From Lucifuga dentata (Eukaryota > Chordata > Actinopteri > Ophidiiformes > Bythitidae), in the NCBI GenBank assembly GCA_014773175.1, contig VXCM01003196.1, forward strand, positions 62,001 to 126,000: a stretch of 64,000 nucleotides of DNA, written 5' to 3'. The notes beneath the pieces were generated by a model. That model had not been told where the DNA came from. It did not search any database and was given only the letters and a program-made list of their open reading frames with translations. Positions 1-13,266 of this stretch are shown here, in pieces; within the stretch, counting starts at the first letter, position 1; each line of letters opens with the position of its first letter. Made by a program: the position numbers and the translations under genes.

Positions 1-84
1 AAACCGTATTTCAGCTTTCCTGATATTTTGCAAAATTGTGTATATAAGGCTCAAACATGCAAAATGAGTGGTATGGTCCTTTAA
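1..84. mobile_element. TTAA foldback MITE, truncated copy (family 1)
   Basis: The right terminal part of the dispersed foldback element described at 18235-19640. It shows the inner segment (ATATTTTGCAAAA), then AGGCTCAAACATGCAAAA and the terminus GGTATGGTCCT followed by TTAA. Most of the inner TIR is missing between the two parts, and the rest lies outside the window. Confidence 0.75.
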
Positions 85-1838
85 CATTTCCATCTCTTTT
101 AGTTTCATGTTGTCATTTAAAAAAAATGAGTAGAAAAAAAGAATGATGGAATTACTATAACCTTCCAGCAGATCCACAAAACTTTACAATGGGCTCCAAC
201 CAGACACCCACACCCACTGGTGACAGCATTGTCCTCTATATTCATTGTAGCACCCCATCCCCTCCAATTATACTGAGTACAGCACACACCCTCTTAAATA
301 CGTGACATGAACAATAGTAAAAATTACTCAAAGCTCCAATAATAACACAAAGAGAGGGTTCCAGCCCAGCTTGTCTCTGGGACTGGGGTCTGGGTTGTTT
401 TTTTTTATTTTTCACATATTGTAACTGAAATTAGAATGATTATGTATGGAGTCATTGATGGTCTAAGGCTCCAGAGACTCCATCCATGTTGCCCTGTGGG
501 TAATCCTGGCCTGATGAACAGATTTTAGATGAGATTGCTAAATAACTACACCAGAAATCAAGACTAGAAAAGAGAGTACACTCATGTTGGTATAAAAATG
601 AACAAATGAATGAATCAAACAAAATCAACACAAAATGAGAAAACACGTCACATGAAGGCACTTGGCAGATGGCCATTGTTCTAATGCATGGCCATTAGGA
701 AATCGACTGATTCCCTCTAAGAGACCTTAAGCTAATTTCCTGAGGCCTACTGACTCCTTTGAAGAAGGGGGGGCACTGAAAGGCTGCGTGTGCCACTGGG
801 TCGCCAAGGTGACGGGACATCCCGGCAGGAAAAACAGGAAGTGAGGATAAAGAGCGACTCTGATTGGACCCCTCCCCGCTCGCGTGTGCTCAGATAAGAA
901 AGCAACTGAGTGGCCGATAGCAGCTCCGCCTCTTTCCCCTCTTTCATTTGTGGTCCAAGTGTTAATGGGAATGTGTCACTTAAAATAAACATGGGAATCG
1001 TGAGTATGCTTTGGGCATATGAATGCACGCACGCACACACGCACACACACACACACACACTTCTGCAACGTCCACTAAAACCAGCATTCTCAAACCCATG
1101 CCTCTTTCTCCATATCTGCCTTCCATGACTTATTTCATCATTTTTTCACTTCTTTCCACCTCCCATCTCTACCAACCCCACCCTTCTGCAACCCGATGAT
1201 GGCGTCAGGTTAGAGAAGGTCACTGAAAATCCATCTGCATTTATTTACTTTATTTTCTTTTATATTATCATCTTTTTTCCTCTCTGCTGTCCTTGGGCTG
1301 TCTAGCAGACAAAACAATACCTGCCCCTCTACACAGAAGATAAGCACCCAGTTTACTGCAATTTAAAGAATTAAACAAATAAAGTTGTAATTTGCATAAT
1401 AGTGCACAAGATGGGTTAACCATTTATTAAAGTTTATTAAAACTAATCCAATTTAGATATTTAGTCATGGCTCTCTGTCTCTTTGTTCAAACTTAATCAA
1501 TTTGAGCCTTCCAGACTTGTGAACCTTTCCGCCTCTTTGACATCATTGTACACAGCTTGACCTTTTGAAAGAGAGAGAGAAAAAAGGTTTTTGATCAAAT
1601 ACACACCAAATGCTTTTTTCTCAGAATTTCAGCCATTGGTCTTGACCTCTTCTGAAGTTGTAGTCTCATGCATGTATAAAAGACACTGTGTTTTGACATG
1701 TGCAATATGTTTGCTATTTCACTCTCTAGAGGAAGTTAAACACGTTCCAACTGGAATCATGCATGTCTGTGAACACAATGGTTACACATTTAAACCTACA
1801 GCAAAATGTAGAGTACAACTATCTGTGTAAAAGCATTT

Positions 1839-1874
<36 letters not shown>

Positions 1875-1904
1875 ACATGCACACATGAACACACACCTAT
1901 GGAC
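85..1904. other. Intergenic, no gene seen
   Basis: No coding exon is recognised. It contains CA microsatellites (1024-1060 and 1842-1870) and a GC-richer, non-repetitive stretch at about 770-960 with ETS-like (GGAAGT) and GATA-like (AGATAAG) words. That stretch could be regulatory, but nothing in the sequence alone proves it. Confidence 0.5.
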
Positions 1905-2915
1905 ACGAATGTCGTAGGTGTTTTCAGATGTTTTCAAACCTGTAGATGGTTTGCTCAGGTCCAAGTCTTTTTTGTGAGTTTTAACTTTCATTGCATTTAC
2001 CCTTTTTTTTGGTTTTCCAAAAGAAAAAACTTAAGTGAATCAAAATATATCAACAAAAGTCATGTGAAAACATACACTCTCCTCATTGGTCAGAAATATC
2101 TGGGGGTGGGAGTGAGAAAATCAAAACAGGAAGTTACTCTGTAACAAGGAACAGAGGTAGAATTGACCTATACCCTACTACATGTCATCATTTTGGCCAT
2201 ATACCAAGAAAACTATGCTGGCAGAATTTTGAATTTGATTTCAAAATATTCAGTATGTTTATATGCATGCTAAGCTCTGATTATTTGACTAGCAATAATG
2301 CAAGTAAGATGTATACATGAACAGAATTAAGAGGATTCTGTAGTTCGCCACGCATACATGACTCATTGAGGACGGGTCTGCCAGGTGAAGAAATGCATGT
2401 GGAGGTTCTGATTATAAGTTTACATCCTGAATAAAGTTATTTACAATTACATAATCCAGGTCTGTTACTTGGAGTAAGATTAATCCAATTTATGCCGATT
2501 TCAATCAAATTATGGTACTTATGTTCATTGCTTTAATCTGAGTATAATTGACGTGCCTGCAAACGTACTGAATGCCTGGAAAACCAGATGTTGCCTCACA
2601 TCTTTTGAAGAAGATATGCTGCCTTCAGAGGCTGAACATTGATATGTTACAACATTTTCACAGCAGAAAAATGTTACGTGGAATCCAACATGTACCTTAT
2701 GTTAACCACCAAGCCCTCTCTTGTTCCAGAATCAATCGACAGATCAATAGATCACCTTTCAGGTGGTTCAGAAGTAGTTTGGATGATGTTCAGGCCACAT
2801 AGTTTGTTTCCTCAAAAGGGTCTCAGTGTGGCGTATCGGTCCACACACAATTGCTGTGCTCAGACCTGCCCAAACGAACTGTTCCAAAGGAGAAAATGTA
2901 TTTTCAACCAGGCTT
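1905..2915. mobile_element. Unclassified ~1 kb dispersed repeat, copy 1
   Basis: Collinear similarity with 7445-9440. Both begin with a TTTTCA..ACCTGTAG..TTTGCTC..GGTCC motif, then share CTCATTGGTCAGAAA, AATCAAAACAGGAA, GAAAACCA.ATGTTGC and a GATC-rich AATCGA.AGATCA.TAGAT block, and end near AAAGGAGAAA. No reading frame resembles a transposase, so this is probably a non-autonomous DNA transposon. Terminal repeats were not resolved. Confidence 0.55.
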
Positions 2916-3835
2916 ACCTGGAATCGTATGGTGACTTTTTTGTGGTTTATTAAGCAACCTTAGGACAGTGTTACTTTCTTGGAATCCAGCTGGCAAGATC
3001 AAGTGAGAAAGGCTAAGATAAAATCTTTTATAAGCTTGTTACCTGTAAGTTAAATAAAAGCTTAAATAACTAAACTAATCTAAACTAAACTAAAAATTCC
3101 AGCCTCAAAACCAAAACACAATTGTGAATGTTATCTGGTTATATGAAGTTTCTAGTCAGTGGACTCAAGTAAAAAACTGCAGGAACCAGAAAGATGTAAT
3201 TTGACACCTGCAAGTGAAATGCAGTTAATATTTAATTCCAGTAATCTGCTTTAAAACTTAAAAAAAAAAAAAAAAANNCCCCCCCCCCCCGCCTCACCTG
3301 AGCCTGCCTTGCACCTGAGAGAAGAGATGTCTGGGCTGTTGAGGGTCTGAGGGCTCGTCATAACACCGGGCTGCTCTCACATGTCCAAAGACAAAGACCC
3401 CAACACCTGTGGGTGCAGAGGTCGGGTTTGGGGTGGGGGGAGGAGGGGGTGGGGGTCTGTATGGGTGGATTGCAAGGAGACTGAGAGGAGCGTATGAATG
3501 TTTCGGAGACATGCTTGGTAACTGAGATAAGTGCTTGAAGGTGTTTAAGAGGATGTGTGTGTGTGTGTGTTTGAAGCATAACTGGAGAGGGAAATGAATG
3601 AGAATGTGTTGAGCGCTGAGTGTGTGTCATCCGTATGTGTGTGTGAGTGTGTGTGTGTGAGAGAGCTCACTTCTCTCCACGTCAATGCCTTTCCATACAG
3701 TCCAGGTGTGCATTGGGGTCTATTGTCATCCAACTGGACTTATTGGCCCCTCTTCTCCCTGTCAGCCAGCTACCTGTGCTTTGATGTCTGGGAAGTCTTT
3801 CACCCTCTTTCCGTGTGGGTCAACATTCCATCAGC

Positions 3836-3866
<31 letters not shown>

Positions 3867-4436
3867 ATACAAAAACACACCTGCATGTACATAGACATAC
3901 AGAAGACACGCATACATGCATACACACAGAAGAAAGAGGGAGAGATGAGGAGAGTGAAGGGAGAGGGGAATAACAAAAGAACAAGACGAGAGTGAAGCAC
4001 AAGTAAACGCTCTGTATCAAAGAGACGAGCTCAGAACTGAGCTAAAGTGTCTGTTCAGAGAAATCCATCAGATAATCAATCAATAAATAATATATGTGGC
4101 ATGATTATATTGTTTTACTCATTACAGCTGGGAGTAAAATTATAGCATCAGCAGTTATTTTGTCCATATGTCACATATAGAAGTGTGGAAAAACCTGAAT
4201 AGCTGTAATATTGACAGTGAGTAACTTCATTTTGAATCATAAAATAAATTAACATTCATGACACAGTAATATGAGATAAAACTTTAATAGCTGTTATGTA
4301 AAAGCAGGATATTGCAGAGGTGACCATAAACAGGGTCAGCAAAGACAAATATAATACAATATAATAATATTATATCACATAATTAATGGGACAAATTTCT
4401 GTAGTGAGATGCAATTGAATATGGGGATGAGAGCAG
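2916..4436. other. Intergenic, low-complexity rich
   Basis: No gene recognised. It contains a poly(A)-NN-poly(C) assembly join (3277-3278), a G-run tract at about 3430-3458 that could form a G-quadruplex, TG repeats at about 3555-3660 and a CA repeat at 3836-3864. Reading frames here are microsatellite translations. Confidence 0.5.
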
Positions 4437-4700
4437 GTGGTTCTCAAACCCGTGTTGCATGTACCACCAGTGGTACAGCAGATGACTCTGGAAATTTCTG
4501 CAGAAAGTCAAAATAATTTAAATATATGGAAACGCTGTTATTGGAGCAGATTATTCACAAATCAAATTGGTTTCATTGAGAAATAGTTTTAAAAAGTTAT
4601 CATTCTCCTTTTTAATTAAGAGTTCCTTTTTTTGTTAAAAATGTCCCAACTTGTTGTAACAAAAACGTATTGTTCACACATGACAGTAATATTTCCATTC
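4437..4700. mobile_element. hAT-like MITE fragment
   Basis: Starts with GGTTCTCAAAC, followed by a segment (CAGATGACTCTGGAAATTTC and on to an ATTATTCACAAA block) shared with 23869-24286. The TIR type resembles hAT-derived MITEs. The right end is not resolved, so the end coordinate is approximate. Confidence 0.5.
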
Positions 4701-6229
4701 TAGGGTAACTTTTTGCACTCATACTGTAAACTTTTCTTATCCCTCTTATTATAAAACAGAGAATGTCCAATTTGCTTTGACACCAGAGGAAACAGTAAAA
4801 AGAGTGGCTCTTCTAAATGAAGCAGCTGATAGAGCTGGTTTTCATTGGTTTTTACCTGAGACACCCCTTAAACAATGTGTAGATAATGGGACAATGATGC
4901 TCTAATTAACATAAGGGGAGCTTTATGAATGAACTTCAGTTATCACAATGCTTATTTAGCATGATGCTGAATGGTTACTTTGAATTTTTATAAATTAACC
5001 CAATGAGTTTACATGCACTTTAAAACCACAATTATATTCCAGTTGAAGCAATAAATTGATTTTTTGCAAAAGTCACATGCACACCATAATTGCACTGAGA
5101 TTAGCATAAATCAACATAATCTTACTCTGAGTAAGAGACCTAGTTTACATGATTGTACATTATTTTTTTTCAAGCATGTAAATTTGCATGCATTTCCTCA
5201 CCTGGCAGAATGTGGAAAGTTATTATTTTGTCCATGTATACATTTTGCCTTTATTGCACTACAGACAAAAATCAGTATCTGTATACAGCATAGCATCCAA
5301 AAATATTAAATTTACTAAATATGCATTTAAATAACATACTTTGTCAACATATAGCAAGATCCATTGCATGGGTGATGTCAGTATTTCAGAATCCAATTAT
5401 TTTTTAATCTTTCATGCTTTTGTTACAGACTTGCAGAACTAGCCTGATCCAGGTATATAACACACACTATATTACATAATTATATAAACAACATTTAACC
5501 ACTGGTCATCTCCCATAACTCTCTCCTCTCCCCTCTGTTCTCAGATGAGACGAGTCTGTCTGTCTGTGGTTGTTTTCTCTGTGTCCTTGATGGCTGGTGA
5601 TGACAGACGACAGACTGCCAAGGGCCTCTGATCACACAAACAGCTCCTCCAACGCACTTTCACTCACTTTAATTCACTCCGCTTCACTGGCAATCCTGCA
5701 GAAAGGAAGTGAACAAATATTATTCCAAAATGTATCACGATTGCAAACAGCGAGAGCATGAAATATTCAGGACTGGGCATGATTTTCAGCATGTTTCTGC
5801 CAGACAATCTCAGAAAGTCTTTAAGCATTTGAGGTCTCAGTGTTTTTTGTTTTTTTTCATCTTAGTGTGTTTTTATATGACTGATATTAGAGCAGAAAGA
5901 CAAGAAAGAGTGAAAACTTTGTCAGGAAAGGAGAAAAGGGGTGGTCCCCCGCTTCACTTTTTCTGGTTGACCTTTGCACTTGACGGTATAGTTTTACATT
6001 TCAGGTTAATTGGTGCACGGATGATGTGTATGTGTATGCGTAAGTGTTTGTGTGTGTGCATGCACTTGTGTGTGTGTCAAGGTTCTGGTCATGCCTGTAT
6101 ATCTATCTCCTTCTCTCATCCAGGTGCATGGCAGAGTTGTGGAGCTTTTATCCCAGGCAGATCCCTGGGAATGTGGGGAATTTCTCCCAGACACTCCTGG
6201 TCACAGTGCCCCAGCAGCTCCTACTCACC

Positions 6230-6291
<62 letters not shown>

Positions 6292-6365
6292 AGCACGCAC
6301 GCATACACATCGACATCATTGACAGATACAGCCCAAAGAGCAGACACCTGGCAATGCAAGCACGC

Positions 6366-6428
<63 letters not shown>

Positions 6429-6517
6429 GGGGAACTGCAGAGAAAGTCAGGGATCAGCAGAAACACTTTAGAGAAACAGGAGAAGACAGAAGAGACCAGA
6501 TGCAAGATAGTACTCAA

Positions 6518-6564
<47 letters not shown>

Positions 6565-7444
6565 TGGGAAGACAACAAGAGAGAGCAAAACAAAGGGAGA
6601 GGAAACAACTGAAAGGTCAGCACATCACATAGTTCCAACACTTGTGCTTTAATCATCTCTGCCCTCACTTCACAATACCTGTGTGTGTTTTGTGTGTGTC
6701 TGAGTGTGTGTATCTTGTGGAGCATCTGGTCACCGAAGAGTTAACTGACTCTCCCAGACTGTCAGCGAGGGTGTGGTCTGCCTGTCAGTCAGGAGTTAAC
6801 ACACCTGAGAGTCCTGTCAGCTTCACTTCCTCTGCTTTCTACCGCCTGCCACTTAACAATACACCTCAAAACAACATGTGTGTACGTGTGTGTGGCTGAA
6901 TATATATATATGACTGTTTAGGTTATTGTATTTATGGTTTTAGCTGATATGGCTGAAAAATAAAGGATAAAAATAAGTTGTTTTTGTTATAATATACCAC
7001 GTCATGGAAACTAATTATTCGATATTAATTAACAGCAAAACACTGAAACACAGTGAAACACACGAACGACTCATTAATCCAAACATGGCGTCTGCAGAAA
7101 CCTGTTGCTTGCAGCTCTTCCGTGGCATTTCTCCTTGTTGCAGCATTGACTGGCATGCGCGATAATGTCTTGTCTCAATTCACACGCTGAAAGAATGAAA
7201 ATCATTTAGCTGGTGGGAAAAAAATCCACATGCTCTTTATATCCTAAGACACACACACACACACACACACATGCACACGCACACACAATCATTATCTAAA
7301 TACTGCAGGGCATGGTTCTCCTCTTCTCTCCTCTTCTTGCTGTCTATGTCTACACCTCAGAGGCCAAAGCAAATACGAGGTGTGTGTGTGATACACTCAT
7401 ATCTCAACACACCTGCCCTCCCTAGTTCCCCAGATGTGCTGACA
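4701..7444. other. Intergenic with large CA/GA microsatellites
   Basis: No gene recognised. A 307-codon open frame (5709-6632) runs through two CA tracts and one GA tract and has no coding character. A GC-richer stretch at about 6725-6840 is non-repetitive. Confidence 0.5.
6229..6562. repeat. (CA)n, (CA)n and (GA)n microsatellites
   Basis: Three tracts: CA at 6229-6288, CA at 6365-6425 and GA at 6522-6562. Confidence 0.95.
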
Positions 7445-7916
7445 CTTTGGGCGTTTTCCATTTTCAGACCTGTAGTGCATTTGCTCTGGTCCTAATCAAG
7501 GGCTAAATTATTAGAATGTTAAATTTACTGATCGCTTTGGTTCGTTTTCACGCAGGAAAAAAAAATCAAACCTAGTTAAAATATAGCTGTAGTCATGTGA
7601 GAATACAGGCTCTGCTCATTGGTCAGAAAAAAATCTGGGGGCTGGAGAAAGACAATCAAAACAGGAAAAATTTTACTATGCCAGGATAACTAAATAACAC
7701 AGAACAAAAACAGAATCGGGATACTTTTCTAGTCATAGTCGTCATTCGTAACAAACAGAAACAGGAGAAGTTGAATTTGGCTTCAAGACAACGTGTTGAA
7801 AACCACATGTTGCTTCAGATTATGTGTAGAAGACCTGCTGCATTCAGACAGATGAACAGGAAAATGGAGCATATTGAGCACAAACAACCACATGTTCATG
7901 TTCATCTGATGATGTG

Positions 7917-8934
7917 TTAAAGGTTGTGTTATCGGTGATTCTGCACGGTTAAGTCCATTAAATACTACCCACATATACATGTTACTGACAATTTCCAAAA
8001 CATAAAACCAGATTTTAGTTTTCCTCTTATTTCAGGTGATACACTCACCTTAAAAGTCAATGTTTTGCCTGCTAACACATAGAGTGGGGTCCAAAAGTCT
8101 GAGACCACTGTGAAAATGCTTCTATTTTGCATTCATTTTGAATTTAATANGTGGGGTCCAAAAGTCTGAGACCACTGTGAAAATGCTTCTATTTTGCATT
8201 CATTTTGAATTTAATAAAAGATTTTTCATTACAAATATCATCTTAACAATTTGAGTGAAAAGTTGAATCTTTGAAAAATGTACATGAATGTCAGAATATC
8301 TTAGTATTTGGTATGAATATCAGAATATCTTAGTATCTGGTATGTCCCCCTTTTGCTTTAATGCTTGACATCACTCCAGCTGGCATGGACTCCACAAGTT
8401 TGTAAAAACCTGATGAGCCAAGTTATAAGTTATGATGCATGATGTGACAATGTTCCAAAGAGCTTCTTGTGATGTCAGACTTTCTGAGTATTTCCACATT
8501 TACATAGAAAACATCATAGATTTTCAATGTGGTCTCAGACTTGTGGACCCCCACTGTATACTAATATCTTGGTAAAAGCCGTCTCTCCTGGGACTATATT
8601 CCCTGGCGGAGACATACATTATCTTTTGTATAGCTCTATGATTGACCAGTTAAATAAAGTTACTTCAATTAAAAAAAAACTTAATATGCATAGTATCCTC
8701 TGTGATGGATGACTTATCTCGAGCACTTTTCAAATCTCTACAAGTTAATTTTAATAGCACACTGGAATGAATTGAAACCAGTGGCTGTCTGGAAGGTAGG
8801 AAAAACAATTCTAAACAATTCTGCTGACTGACTGCTCCAGTAGTATATTTTGGGAAATGGTTGTAAGTAATGTAATGTGTATGTGTGTTGTACATATTGG
8901 GCTCAAACATGCAAAACCACTGTTTGGTCCTTCA
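7917..8934. mobile_element. TTAA foldback MITE (family 2), with nested TA-MITE
   Basis: Diverged copy of the foldback family. The left arm has the family-2 motif CCATTAAATACT and a TTTTGCCTGCTAA block. The right arm has GGGACTATATTCCCTGG, GAATTGAAACCAGTGGC, GCTCAAACATGCAAAA and a decayed terminus TTTGGTCCTT. It is split by the element at 8090-8558. Confidence 0.75.
8090..8558. mobile_element. Tc1/mariner-type MITE nested in the foldback element
   Basis: Inverted ends (GTGGGGTCC..AGTCTGAGACCAC on the left, GTGGTCTCAGAC..GGACCCCCAC on the right) are bounded by TA on both sides, as expected for Tc1/mariner target duplications. The interior has no intact frame. A single N at 8150 separates two copies of the same 56 bp, so the true element is probably shorter than it appears. 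Confidence 0.75.
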
Positions 8935-9440
8935 AAGACAGCTACTGCTTGTCGTATCAGTATCAATGAACCTAAAACGGCTACTTTTAAGCCAGTAGCT
9001 GAGGAAATGCATGAATGATAAACCAGTTTTTTTTTTTTTTAACAATGCTTTTTACATTTCAACTGCTATGTCTCAGGAAAGGTATAGTTTAACACAGGTG
9101 AAGTTTGTTTTATGTTGGACATGTTTAATGATTTTAAGTAGGGAATATCTGACAAGCATTTAATACAAAACAAGCTTTATCGTAGTTGTAATTTAGCATT
9201 AACCACAACCTTTTCTGCTTGTAGATCAATCGATAGATCAGTAGATTAACTCATAGTTAGTTCAGGACTAATGAACCCACTCCACAAACGAACCGCTCCA
9301 CATTTCCATTGGAATCAGATCAAGACAGTCCCCTCTAGGTGGTCTCAGATTGGTTGTTTTGGTGTGGACCTGAGTTTGATTGCTGCGTTCACATGTCCAA
9401 AGAAACCCAGCTTAAAGGAGAAATGCTCCAGGGTCCAAAA

Positions 9441-9598
9441 CAAATGCTCAAAGTGAAGCAGGGATGGTGCAAGCAGAGTTACATTTAAAGAAGGAAAAAT
9501 GAGTCCTATTACACTGAAATCTAATGAACAAAACTCAGTTCTTCTATTATACTTTGAGTCTCACTGCTAATTAAAAAAAAGTGTTTGCAGACACGGCT

Positions 9599-9634
<36 letters not shown>

Positions 9635-10069
9635 NGGGGGGGGGGAAATGGGTTAAAAGAAAGAGAAAATGAGTTTAAAGGCACAGCAGAACTTGTGAGT
9701 TGTGCTGCAGCTGTGCAGCTGTGTGGCGTCTCTGTCAGTCAGCCGTCTCTGTTTCACAGAGAATTCCTCTGCAGCTCTCTAATAGGCTGAGAGCCCCCTT
9801 CGACCCCACAACACTGACCTGCTATTGGTTCCCAGGGGGCCATGGACCTGCCCCCACATCCAGACGGATACACACACACTGTCTCTGCACTTAAGTGTGT
9901 GTAAGGTTTGTGTGTGTATGTACGACAGGGGGGTTTGAAAGAGATGGAGTCATTGTACACCTGTCTGTTATGCTGCTCATGTTAAAAAAAAAAAAGAATG
10001 TGTGTGCATGGAAGGAATCTCTTGTGAATGGCCACTCAACACACATTTGTCATTTTTGTAGAACTGAGG

Positions 10070-10115
<46 letters not shown>

Positions 10116-10912
10116 AGAAAGTAAAAAAGATGAAAAGCTGAAAGTAGTCATGGAGTCACTGGAGAATCAGTCCTGTTTTGATACTGTGGTCACATCCTGT
10201 CAGAATTACATGTCCTTAAGCAACAGTTTAGAAGTAATTATGCATGTGAACTCTACAATAACTTAACTTACCAAACACTTCAAGTGATGTTTTATTGTAT
10301 GCCAACTAATAATTTATTCTCTATAATTCATAAATCTGAGTACAATTTTGTGCATACTTAACAAAAGCTGTACAGTGGCTCAAAATTCCACCAGAACTGA
10401 TCCACAGTGGATTCTGTGGAGCCCTCAGACTGGAATTCTGTAATTGTATGAGTTGGAACCAGAATCGTACAACATTACTCATTAAAATATTGTGTCATTT
10501 CCCCTGTCTGAGTTCCAAAGTAGAAATTATGACCTGGAAGCTCAGATGACTGTTGCTTTTCACTTTTGTGGGGGAGTAACGGTGCAGTAGAAGTGCAGCA
10601 ATCTTAAACAAGTCACATCCTTTGTATTTTCTGAAATCTATTTGACCTGTCTGGAAATTACCTAAAATAAGGTCAAGTGTATCATTCATTATCCATAAGT
10701 GGGGAAGATAGTTTTATGCTTTGGTTATTAGACTATCATTACAAAAAAACAAAGCAAATAATACATGGATTTGAGGTTCTCGTGTTTGGAAATCAGAGTT
10801 TTGAGTATTTGTGAGGTCAGCTGCACAAGGAAAAGGAAGAGAGAGTGGTTTTTGGTGTTGGATAGACATCTATCATAGAGATAAGCATTGGCCGGGCTTT
10901 GGAAAGAGTACT

Positions 10913-10976
<64 letters not shown>

Positions 10977-10986
10977 NACACACACA

Positions 10987-11045
<59 letters not shown>

Positions 11046-11844
11046 AGAATGGGAAGGAGCATAGAAAAAGGAAGGATGAGGATAGGAGGCAAAAAAAGAC
11101 TGGAAAATAAAAGGAAGACAAGAGCAAGACCAAAAATTAATGAAGAACATGAGACAATGGCTGTCTTAAATCCACATAAGTCAGCTAAGATGGTTTGGCT
11201 AATAAATAAATTCAATAAGAGCAATAGGATGGCATCATTAGAGCTCATAGCTCCACAAAAATCAAACAAGACTAGACAAAATTTGTCTTGTTCTAATAAT
11301 ATACTGACCTAAAGATAAAAAAAAAAAACAGTCAAATGATAATAGGATCTGATAATAGGATTTAATTGCTTTATTTTTCAAAAGAACAAGTAGTTTTTCA
11401 GTCCAAAGTGCACCTACTGATCGTCTATCATGGGATAAATGTGCCACAGTTTTTCCATTGATATTGCCTGAAAAGCTAATTTGCAAAAACAGATAACATA
11501 ATATTTTATTGATTTAAAAAAAAAAAAATGCACCCCAGGTAATATCAATCAAACTAACACTGGGTTAGAATTTTTAAAAAGTTAATAAAAAAATAAACAT
11601 AACACACACTTTGACTGACCTGTCCTGGAATGCACAAAAAAAAAACAAAAAAAAAACAAACAAACAAAACAAAAACATTAAAAGAATTATTAAGAATTGA
11701 GTTATCAATTTTTGTAAATTAACTCTTCTTATCTATGAACACTGATAGACAAACTCCATCCATCCATTTTCTATACCTGTTTACCTGTTTGTCCTGTTAA
11801 GGGTCACGGGGTGGGGTGGGGGGNTCCATGTTAATAAATCAGTT
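9441..11844. other. Intergenic, low-complexity rich
   Basis: No gene recognised. Long poly(A) tracts at 9601-9634 (ending in an N and poly-G) and 10071-10111, a composite CA/GA microsatellite at 10912-11042, and several A-rich stretches to about 11700. Confidence 0.5.
10912..11042. repeat. Composite (CA)n(GA)n, duplicated across an N
   Basis: CA followed by GA, then an N at 10977, then CA followed by GA again. The second half is probably the same locus re-entered by an unmerged contig. Confidence 0.9.
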
Positions 11845-12004
11845 TTTAAAAAAGATTCCTGAACCTTCCACTAGATCTGGATAAACACCAAAATTTGGCG
11901 GGTTGTTCCCTTGGCCAACAATCTTCCACTACTTTTCATCAAAAATCAATTCATAACTTTTTTGAGTAAACCAACCAACAACGTGAAAACATAATGTTCT
12001 TAGT
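11845..12004 (+). repeat. Degenerate dispersed repeat (GATCTGGAT / GAAGTAA type), copy 1
   Basis: Shares an ordered set of words with 23412-23574 (CTAGATCTGGAT, ACCAAAA, ATCA, TTGAGTAA, CAAC, AAAACAT, TTGG/TTAGTGGAGGTAA-like end). It resembles an old SINE or LINE tail. Family not assigned. Confidence 0.5.
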
Positions 12005-12069
12005 TGAAGTAATAAACAACACAGTTAAGATTATCTCCTGATGTCTTATTACTGTAAATATGAAATTGC

Positions 12070-12123
<54 letters not shown>

Positions 12124-12616
12124 TTTGTGTATTTTTGTCTATTTAAAAGTGATTTCCTCTTCAAAATATCACAACAGACTGTTCCAGCTATGAGCAGAAC
12201 TCAGCAGGTAGACAGTCTGGTAAGTGGCTTCCTTAAAGGAAACAAGGAGACACAAAGGAAGGGTATTTATAAACATGGTCATACATGAGGTTATTTCATA
12301 TTAGCAGTGATAGGGAGACGGAATGACACACACTCTCCTTAGTCATTAAAGCTGTGAGCAGCACTAATTATTACAAATAGGAAAAGATGGATGTGGAGGG
12401 ATGGAGGGGTGAAATTAAAGAAGGGAAAACAAGTATCATCCCCCTCCCCTCTTTGGCTCCGCTCTGAGTGTTTAACAATCTCTCCATCATTGTCATGTCA
12501 GCACTCAATTAAAAGGTTAGGACATGTTTATTCTTTCTATTAGCAAGATTTCAGAAAACATCAACAAGCACTTATTATCAAGAGTCACTGCCTCCAGGCA
12601 GAGCCACTGTTAATTG

Positions 12617-12672
<56 letters not shown>

Positions 12673-13201
12673 TCTCTGAAGATAGTACACTGCTTGTTTG
12701 GACAACATTTAAAGCCCATTAGTGTAAAATAAATACTTCTTTATGTTTTATCTCTATTATATCTTTTATACAGATAAAAAAAGATAATGTTACCAATTCA
12801 TATGAATTTTTAGGCATTACATTGACTTAATATGACATTACATTTATAGATAATATTACATTTATATTACATTTATCAGACTTTTTGGAAATTTTGCAGG
12901 ATGGAATATGCCTTAATATGATCTGACATCATTATTCACAACTGAATAAATAGATCTGTTTGTGCAGTAAGTTTGTGTGTGTATGTATATGTGCACACAC
13001 AAACACACATACTAACACACTGCACACACGAACACACCAAGTAGAGCAAGTAGGTAGATTTGGAAGCAGAAGATAAAACACCTCAGCCTGTCTCTGTCCA
13101 TGAGTCATTACTCTTTCTGTCTCATTCCTTCTCTTCCTGTCTGTTGTCTGCCTGCTCGTCCTGTAGGGTCCAGATAGGCATCTCTCCAAAGTCTTAGACA
13201 G

Positions 13202-13266
<65 letters not shown>

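Larger units (their letters stand above)
7445..9440. mobile_element. Unclassified dispersed repeat, copy 2, carrying nested insertions
   Basis: Same element as 1905-2915, interrupted by the foldback MITE at 7917-8934. Left arm 7445-7916 and right arm about 8935-9440 both align in order with copy 1. The outer element must therefore be the oldest insertion here. Confidence 0.55.

Noticed and set aside
5709..6632. 307-codon open frame on the + strand
   Set aside because: It spans two CA tracts and a GA tract, which keep several frames open by composition. There is no domain and no splice or conservation signal.
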